Part shown: piece after piece, positions 58,528 to 64,000 of the stretch
Layout: the number at the start of each line of letters is the position of its first letter
Position numbering within the stretch: position 1 is the first letter of the stretch
From: an uncultured Eubacteriales bacterium
GTDB lineage: Bacteria; Bacillota; Clostridia; Oscillospirales; CAG-272
Direction of reading: 5' to 3'
DNA length: 64,000 nt
NCBI GenBank assembly: GCA_934481515.1
Contig: CAKSPO010000006.1
Location: forward strand, 1-64,000
Notes under the pieces: generated by a model
The model's input: the letters and a program-made list of their open reading frames with translations, nothing else
Told to the model about the DNA's origin: nothing
The model's database searches: none
Program-made: the position numbers and the translations under genes

Positions 58528-58824
58528 ATGTCCAATCAGAACAACGAGCTGCTGGAGTATCTCTGTCAGGGGCTTCTGACCCTGCAAACACCGGAGGAAT
58601 GCCGGAGCTTTCTGGAGGATCTCTGCACCGCGTCGGAGCTTCAGGAAATGTCCCGTCGGCTCCTCGCGGCAAAAATGCTCCGCAGCAATTACGTCTATTC
58701 CGAAATTGCCTCCCAGACCGGACTTTCCACCGCCACCATCAGCCGCGTCAACCGTTGTCTCAAATACGGCTCGGACGGATATCTGACCGTTCTTGACCGT
58801 CTGTCCCGGAAGGAGCGGCATTGA
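58528..58824 (+). CDS. TrpR-related YerC/YecD family DNA-binding protein
   Basis: The 98-residue protein matches the TrpR-like YerC/YecD family: LLEYLCQGLLTLQTPEEC, FLEDLCTASELQEMSRRL, then a helix-turn-helix (NYVYSEIASQTGLSTATISR) and VNRCLKYGSDGY. Unlike TrpR there is no evidence for tryptophan sensing; YerC homologues are conserved in Firmicutes. GGAGGAG precedes the ATG at 58528. The methyltransferase gene follows with its ATG 1 bp past the stop. Confidence 0.92.
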   Translation: MSNQNNELLEYLCQGLLTLQTPEECRSFLEDLCTASELQEMSRRLLAAKMLRSNYVYSEIASQTGLSTATISRVNRCLKYGSDGYLTVLDRLSRKERH

Positions 58825-58825
58825 G

Positions 58826-59620
58826 ATGGCAGGCTGCGAAGGCTACGGCGCGATCGCCCGCGTTTACGACCGGCTGAACAAGGAAATCGACTATGCCGCG
58901 TGGGCGGACTTTCTGGAAGCCTGCTTTGACCGTTATCTCCCCGCCCGCCCCTCGCTGGTTCTGGACCTTGCCTGCGGAACGGGAAGCATGACACTTGCGC
59001 TCGCCGCGCGGGGCTATGACATGATCGGCGTGGACGGGAGTGCGGAAATGCTTTCGGTCGCGTATGAAAGGAACGCCGGAAAATACCCGGTGCTCTGGCT
59101 GGAGCAGGATCTGCGGAGCTTTGAGCTGTACGGAACCGTCGGTGCCGTCACCTGCTGTCTTGACAGTCTGAACTACCTTCTTACTCCCGAAGACCTTGCC
59201 CGGTGCTTTTCTGCCGTTCACAATTACCTCGACCCGGACGGGCTGTTCCTGTTTGACATGAACACGCCGTATAAATTCCGGACGGTCTACGCGGACAACG
59301 CCTATGTTCTGGAGGAAGAACTTCCCGCACCGGAGGGGAGCGATGAATCCCCTGTCTCCGTCTACTGTGGCTGGCAGAATTTCTTCGACCCGGAAAGCGG
59401 CATCTGCGATTTTGACCTGACCCTGTTTGAAGAGCAGGAAAACGGTTCCTACCGCCGCTCGGATGAGCACCAGCAGGAACGGTGCTACCGGATGGAGGAA
59501 ATTTCAGATTCACTCCGAAGTGCCGGAATGGAACTGCTCGGCATCTTCTCGGACTTTTCCTTCCGTCCGGCAAACGAGCAGACCGAACGCTGGTATTTTG
59601 TCGCCCGCGCAAAAAAATAA
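58826..59620 (+). CDS. Class I SAM-dependent methyltransferase
   Basis: The 264-residue protein has the Rossmann SAM-binding motif VLDLACGTGSMTLALAARGY, followed by the acidic VDGSAEML and an EQDLRSFEL motif; residues around FLFDMNTPYKFRTVY are typical of small-molecule methyltransferases. Substrate unknown. AAGGAG lies 10 nt before the ATG. It forms an operon with the YerC-like gene. Confidence 0.9.
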   Translation: MAGCEGYGAIARVYDRLNKEIDYAAWADFLEACFDRYLPARPSLVLDLACGTGSMTLALAARGYDMIGVDGSAEMLSVAYERNAGKYPVLWLEQDLRSFELYGTVGAVTCCLDSLNYLLTPEDLARCFSAVHNYLDPDGLFLFDMNTPYKFRTVYADNAYVLEEELPAPEGSDESPVSVYCGWQNFFDPESGICDFDLTLFEEQENGSYRRSDEHQQERCYRMEEISDSLRSAGMELLGIFSDFSFRPANEQTERWYFVARAKK

Positions 59621-59756
59621 GCACTGTTGCAGCAAAAAAGCGTCCTGAAAAAACAGGGCAAAAAGATCTAAGAAACAAGAAATGTCCCGGACGTGCCGCA
59701 TTGCGTAACGCCGCACTGCGCCCCCGGGCCGGATCCAAAATCCGAACAGGAATCCA

Positions 59757-60665
59757 ATGAAAAAGGTCGGTGTTTTTATGAACCCATCTGTCATTCTGCG
59801 CGCCATGACTTCGGACGGCAGCGCGAGAATCCATGTCATCCGTTCCACGGAAATCGTCAACGAGGCGATCCGCATTCACCATACGACTCCGACGGCAAGC
59901 GCAACGCTCGGCAGACTTCTGACCGTGACCTCCGTCATGGGCAGTATGCTCGGAGAAAAGACCGACTCCGTCACCGTTTCTCTCAAGGGAGACGGCCCTG
60001 CCGGAACCGTGCTTGCCACTGCGGACTACATCGGAAACGTCCGCGGCTATATTCAGAATCCTTCCGTGGAGCTTCCGCTGAAGCCGAACGGAAAGCTGGA
60101 CGTGGGCGGCGCCGTCGGGCGCGGACTGCTCAACATCAGCCGGGACTGCGGCGGTGAGGAGCCATATAACGGTTCCATCGAGCTGGTCAGCGGCGAGATT
60201 GCGGAGGATATTGCGGCGTATTATGCCAAGAGCGAACAGATTCCCACGGTATGCGCTCTCGGCGTTCTAATCGATACCGACGGCTCCTGCCGCGCCGCGG
60301 GCGGGGTTCTGCTCCAGCTGTTGCCCTTTGCCGCTCCGGAAACCGTAGACCGGATTGAGAAAAACGTCTCCGCACTTTCCAACATCTCCTCGCTCTTTGA
60401 TGCAGGAATGTCGCCGGAGGACATTGCCAAAATCGCTCTTCGGGACGTGCCCTTTGATGTATTCGATGAATTGGATGTCTCCTACCGTTGCAATTGCAGT
60501 CGTGACCGGATCGCGAAGGCACTGATTACGCTGGGAAAATCCGAGCTTCTGAAGCTGGCAGACGAGCAGGCGGCGCTCGGCAATCCGCCGGAAATCGAGG
60601 TGCAATGCCGCTTCTGCGACAAGAAGGAACGCTTTACCAAGGCGGATATTGAAAAACTGTTCTGA
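59757..60665 (+). CDS. hslO: Redox-regulated chaperone Hsp33
   Basis: The 302-residue protein matches Hsp33: an N-terminal dimerising domain and the zinc-binding cysteine pairs CNC (residues 242-244) and CRFC (282-285) that sense oxidation. Both pairs lie in the typical spacing near the C-terminus. Under oxidative stress the cysteines form disulfides and the protein becomes an active holdase. The start is taken at ATG 59757, 6 nt after AGGA; a second in-frame ATG at 59778 is an alternative. Confidence 0.95.
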   Translation: MKKVGVFMNPSVILRAMTSDGSARIHVIRSTEIVNEAIRIHHTTPTASATLGRLLTVTSVMGSMLGEKTDSVTVSLKGDGPAGTVLATADYIGNVRGYIQNPSVELPLKPNGKLDVGGAVGRGLLNISRDCGGEEPYNGSIELVSGEIAEDIAAYYAKSEQIPTVCALGVLIDTDGSCRAAGGVLLQLLPFAAPETVDRIEKNVSALSNISSLFDAGMSPEDIAKIALRDVPFDVFDELDVSYRCNCSRDRIAKALITLGKSELLKLADEQAALGNPPEIEVQCRFCDKKERFTKADIEKLF

Positions 60666-60688
60666 ATCTTTGTTTTCGGACAAAGCAC

Positions 60689-60717
60689 TTGACGAAACGA
60701 AGGAAAGCAGATATAAT
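60689..60717 (+). promoter_or_regulatory. Promoter of the glucokinase gene
   Basis: TTGACG (60689-60694) and TATAAT (60712-60717) are 17 bp apart. Confidence 0.8.
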
Positions 60718-60767
60718 GGAGGAAGATTTCCCTCCAAAAACCATTCAAAAAAGGAGACTTACTGTCT

Positions 60768-61730
60768 ATGTACCGTATCGGTATTGACCTCGGCGGAACC
60801 AACATCGCCGCCGGTATTGTAAACGAACAATACAAAATCATCGCAAAGGACAGCGTTCCGACCCTTTCCGAAAGACCCGGTGAAGAGATTGCCGCGGACA
60901 TTGCCGCACTGTGCAAAAAGCTCTGCACCGACTCCGGCATTGCGGAAGCCGATGTCGCTTCCGTCGGAATCGCTTCCCCCGGCATCGTAGACGATGAGAC
61001 CGGAGAGATCATTTATGCCAATAACCTCTCCGGCTTCCGTCACTTCCCGCTCGTTCCCACGCTCAAAAAGCTGCTCACCGTTCCCGAAATCCACATTGAA
61101 AACGATGCGAACGCGGCGGCATGGGGCGAAGCCGTCGCCGGTGCGGCAAAGGGAAGCAAATCCTCCGTCATGATTACCCTCGGAACCGGGGTCGGCGGCG
61201 GCATCATCGACCACGGAAAAGTCTTCAAGGGCTTCAATTCCGCGGCGGGAGAGCTGGGACATATTGTCATCGCCGTGGACGGCAGACCCTGCTCCTGCGG
61301 CAGACGCGGCTGCTGGGAAGCGTATTCCTCCGCAACAGGGCTGATCAACATGACCCGCGAAAAGCTGGAGGAGTGTGAAAAGACCGGTCGCAAGACCGTC
61401 ATGACCGAATTGGTTGCCGCCGCCGGGAAGGTCAACGGCAGAACCGCCTTTGACGGCATGCGCAAGGGCGATGCCGCGGCAAAAGAGGTCGTGGACGAAT
61501 ATATCAAATATCTGGCAAGCGGTCTGGCAAGTATGATCAACATCTTCCAGCCGGAGGTTCTTTCCATCGGCGGAGGCATCTCCAACGAGGGACAGACGCT
61601 TCTGGATCTGGTCGAGCCGCTGGTCCGGAAGGAACAGTACGGAACAGGTCTGATTCCCAATCCCACTCTGCGGATTGCAACCCTGCGCAATGACGCCGGC
61701 ATCATCGGCGCCGCCGTTCTCGGACTGTAA
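60768..61730 (+). CDS. glcK: ROK-family glucokinase
   Basis: The 320-residue ROK kinase has the ATP-binding IGIDLGGTNIAAGIV, the sugar-binding HIENDANAAAWGE, TLGTGVGGGII, GELGHIV and the zinc-binding CSCGRRGCWEAY, and SIGGGISN near the end. This is the pattern of bacterial glucokinases that phosphorylate glucose with ATP at C6. The ATG follows AAAAAGGAGA by about 10 nt. It is monocistronic, between its own promoter and terminator. Confidence 0.93.
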   Translation: MYRIGIDLGGTNIAAGIVNEQYKIIAKDSVPTLSERPGEEIAADIAALCKKLCTDSGIAEADVASVGIASPGIVDDETGEIIYANNLSGFRHFPLVPTLKKLLTVPEIHIENDANAAAWGEAVAGAAKGSKSSVMITLGTGVGGGIIDHGKVFKGFNSAAGELGHIVIAVDGRPCSCGRRGCWEAYSSATGLINMTREKLEECEKTGRKTVMTELVAAAGKVNGRTAFDGMRKGDAAAKEVVDEYIKYLASGLASMINIFQPEVLSIGGGISNEGQTLLDLVEPLVRKEQYGTGLIPNPTLRIATLRNDAGIIGAAVLGL

Positions 61731-61739
61731 AAATATCCG

Positions 61740-61781
61740 AAAATCCCCGTGCTTCCGGTCTGCCGGAACCGCGGGGATTTT
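61740..61781 (+). terminator. Terminator of the glucokinase gene
   Basis: AAAATCCCCG ... CGGGGATTTT with an inner CCGG pair, 10 bp after the stop codon. Confidence 0.8.
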
Positions 61782-62014
61782 GTCAACGTTTTCCTTCTCC
61801 CGCCCCTTAAAAGTTAAAAATGCAAGGCAATACCGCGCAATTCCAACCGTGCAATTGTGCAGTCGGATTTTTTCGTCAGACGATACAGGAAGCCTTTCCG
61901 GTAGCCGGGCTATCTACAAAGCTTTTTGTAAAAGTATGACGGAGAAACGCAAGCAAGTGCGCCGACTGCGGGATGCGCGGTGTTGTCGTAAACCGTCAAA
62001 AAAGGAGAGACCGA

Positions 62015-63952
62015 ATGAAACACAGACAGTACCTTCCGCTGATGAGCCGCAACTGCACGCCCGACACCCGTCCGCAATTTCTTTCCCTCTTGAGACAGGC
62101 AGAAACCGACACCGTGTTTCTGGTGGCGGAGCCGGAACCGTTCTTCTGCCCGGCACTCCGCCCGGCACACATGAAAAATCTTTGCGACAACGTCCGTTTC
62201 TTCCGTGAGACAGGGCTGGAGGTCGGCATCTGGACGCACGGACTCGGCTACGGCGGTACGCTTCCTCCCGATGCCGATCCCGCCTTTTCCGGCATGACGC
62301 GGATCCGCTCCGTATGTGACCGTGAGCTGGACGAGGCGTTCTGCCCGACCGATCCGCAATTTCTTTCCTGGTACGGAGCGTGGTTTTCCGCGCTCTGCTC
62401 CTGCGGCGCGTCCCTTGTCATGATCGACGACGACCTGTGCCAGTCGGTTCGTCCCGGGCTTGGTTGCTTCTGCAAAAATCACCGGGCAATGCTGGCGGAA
62501 AAACTACAGCTCTCCCCCGAGGCAAAAGAACTTTCCGCGGGGGCGCTGAAACAGTCGATCTTTACGGGTGCCCCCTCCCCCGAACGCACCGCTTATTTCC
62601 AAGTGACCGGAGATTCTCTCCGCGCCTTTTGCCGGAAACTCCGCCGGATCGCGGACGGCATCGACCCCGCGCTCCGTCTCGGTTTTTGCGCAGGCTACAC
62701 CTCTTTTGACTCCGAAGGAGCAACCGCAACGGAGCTGACCACCATTCTCGCCGGAGAGAATCGTCCGTTCCTGCGCCTGTCCGGTGCCCCTTATTGGGTC
62801 TCCGCCTCCGCCAACCGGTTTTCGGGTACCGCACTCGCGGACATTCTGGAATTTGTCCGGATGCAGAACGGTTTCTGTACCGCGGCGTTCGGAGAAGAGG
62901 AAGTCGATCTGTTCCACGAGGCGGACACCTATCCCCGCTCCCGTGCGCTGGTTCCCTCCGCCATCTGCGCCTGCTATGACTGCGCTCTGCGGACAGAGCC
63001 GAATCTCGGCGGGCTGAATTATCTGTTCGATTACAATTCCTCTCCCGACTACGAAACCGGATACCTGCGGGGACATCTGCGCTATCGGGAACTGCGGGAG
63101 CAGATCGACCGTGCCTTTGATGGAACCGAGCCGCACGGCGTCCGGGTCATCGAGGGCGTCCAGAAGCTCCGCTTTGCGCATTTGCCGGAACCGTTCGCCG
63201 GAGAAAATGAGCTGATGCGGCACGCCATGACCTATGCCGGCGGATTCCTTGCCAATCTCGGCATTCCGACCGTCTATGGCGCCCCGGGGGACGATCTGCG
63301 AGAGGTTCCCGCCGCCGTCTGCTTCGGGGAAAACGCGCGCCTTCTGATCGGGAAACCGCTTCCCCGTCAACTGATTCTGGATCTTCCCGCCGCACGGATT
63401 CTGCAGCAGTCCGGAACGGACATCGGCTTTGCATCCGCCGAAATGATCCCGCCGCCGCTTCTGACGTTGCACAGCGCCGAACAGGTGGGAACCGGATGGC
63501 TTCCGTTTGTCTACCGGCTGACCCTGCAGGATGACGCGGTACCGGTCTCCTTCTTTAAGGAAGAGCAGGAAAAAAGCCCCGCCGTTTACCGTTATCGCAA
63601 CGGAGCCGCCGAATTTTTGGTTTACGCCTTCGACGCATATGCGCAGGATCCGCGTACCGCGTTTTCCCTTTCCTATTTCCGTGCGGAGGAACTGGCAGAC
63701 TTTCTCTCCGTCCCCTATCCCAAAATCCGCCGGGAGCCGGGATTTTATCAGATTTGCCGGAAGCATCCGGACGGAAGGCTTGTCAGCCTGTTTCTGAATC
63801 TGTCCGCGGATATCCCGGAATCCATCCGGATGGAAGGACTTCCCGCAAAATTTTCGATCAGCGGCGCTGCCGGCGTTCCGGAATCCGACGGCTTCCGGAT
63901 CACATCCCCCGTACTCCCCTTCCATGGATTTGTATTGGAACAGACAGAATAA
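62015..63952 (+). CDS. Uncharacterised protein, probable TIM-barrel glycoside hydrolase-like enzyme
   Basis: The 645-residue cytosolic protein starts KHRQYLPLMSRNCTP and has a barrel-like N-terminal half with acidic loops (VMIDDDL, LGFCAGYTSFDSEG). The C-terminal half is beta-rich, with short strands toward FHGFVLEQTE. The overall organisation (helical/barrel first, beta-sandwich last) resembles large glycosidase-like proteins of gut Firmicutes, but no family motif is certain. The ATG 62015 follows AAGGAGAG. The interval 61782-62014 before it contains nothing recognisable. Confidence 0.7.
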   Translation: MKHRQYLPLMSRNCTPDTRPQFLSLLRQAETDTVFLVAEPEPFFCPALRPAHMKNLCDNVRFFRETGLEVGIWTHGLGYGGTLPPDADPAFSGMTRIRSVCDRELDEAFCPTDPQFLSWYGAWFSALCSCGASLVMIDDDLCQSVRPGLGCFCKNHRAMLAEKLQLSPEAKELSAGALKQSIFTGAPSPERTAYFQVTGDSLRAFCRKLRRIADGIDPALRLGFCAGYTSFDSEGATATELTTILAGENRPFLRLSGAPYWVSASANRFSGTALADILEFVRMQNGFCTAAFGEEEVDLFHEADTYPRSRALVPSAICACYDCALRTEPNLGGLNYLFDYNSSPDYETGYLRGHLRYRELREQIDRAFDGTEPHGVRVIEGVQKLRFAHLPEPFAGENELMRHAMTYAGGFLANLGIPTVYGAPGDDLREVPAAVCFGENARLLIGKPLPRQLILDLPAARILQQSGTDIGFASAEMIPPPLLTLHSAEQVGTGWLPFVYRLTLQDDAVPVSFFKEEQEKSPAVYRYRNGAAEFLVYAFDAYAQDPRTAFSLSYFRAEELADFLSVPYPKIRREPGFYQICRKHPDGRLVSLFLNLSADIPESIRMEGLPAKFSISGAAGVPESDGFRITSPVLPFHGFVLEQTE

Positions 63953-64000
63953 AGCATCGATTGCAGCCGCATGGACCTTTATTGCGAACCGCTGCTTTCC

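Overview
The window reads as chromosomal DNA of a Gram-positive-type anaerobe of class Clostridia, probably a gut Oscillospirales-like lineage. This is inferred from strong AGGAGG ribosome-binding sites, sigma-A promoters with 17-bp spacers, lipoprotein signal peptides, a DUF1292 gene, a walJ-rlmH pair, a split transketolase, large acidic membrane proteins and the high GC content. No transposase, integrase, phage gene or CRISPR array was seen. Genes lie on both strands in short operons, and convergent pairs are separated by strong hairpins.

Region by region. 1-5.8 kb: a large acidic surface/membrane protein faces divergently away from an AbrB-type regulator and a PnuC-family transporter with an unusual N-terminal extension. 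5.8-9.9 kb (minus): an ECF sigma factor, a membrane protein that may be its anti-sigma factor, a vWA lipoprotein and a DUF4349 lipoprotein; a SigX-like promoter before the sigma gene suggests autoregulation. 9.9-14 kb: a sugar isomerase-like protein, tRNA-Glu(CTC), and an amino-acid ABC transporter operon whose substrate-binding protein appears circularly permuted. 14-19.6 kb: an SbcD/SbcC-like pair (YhaO/YhaN type), hemW, DUF1292 and a probable 6S RNA. 19.6-25.2 kb: an uncharacterised helical protein, an SPFH protein, a gene-free stretch of repeats, an acyl-CoA ligase and a membrane-anchored XRE regulator. 25.5-32.5 kb: two HAD phosphatases, the TldD/TldE protease pair, a GT2 glycosyltransferase and another TIM-barrel isomerase. 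32.6-39.9 kb: split transketolase, RNase P RNA, galactokinase, a WalJ-like hydrolase, RlmH, release factor 2 and a small membrane protein. 40-46.4 kb: a plant-glycan module with a GH127 beta-L-arabinofuranosidase, a divergent AraC regulator and a GH78 alpha-L-rhamnosidase, plus a conserved unknown protein. 46.7-58.3 kb: TypA; an operon of two very large membrane/surface proteins, one sharing a cytoplasmic domain with the protein at the left edge and ending in a ribosomal-L15-like domain; and a diacylglycerol-kinase-family operon. 58.5-64 kb: a TrpR-like YerC regulator, a methyltransferase, Hsp33, a ROK glucokinase and an uncharacterised probable TIM-barrel protein.

The most unusual observations are the circularly permuted amino-acid binding protein, a ~150-bp two-hairpin intergenic element present in two inverted copies between convergent genes, the cluster of TGAATA half-sites over the ABC operon promoter, the PnuC fusion, and the large membrane proteins carrying a shared domain and an L15-like domain. 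Most other genes are ordinary housekeeping or carbohydrate-metabolism genes. All calls come from reading the sequence; no database search was run.
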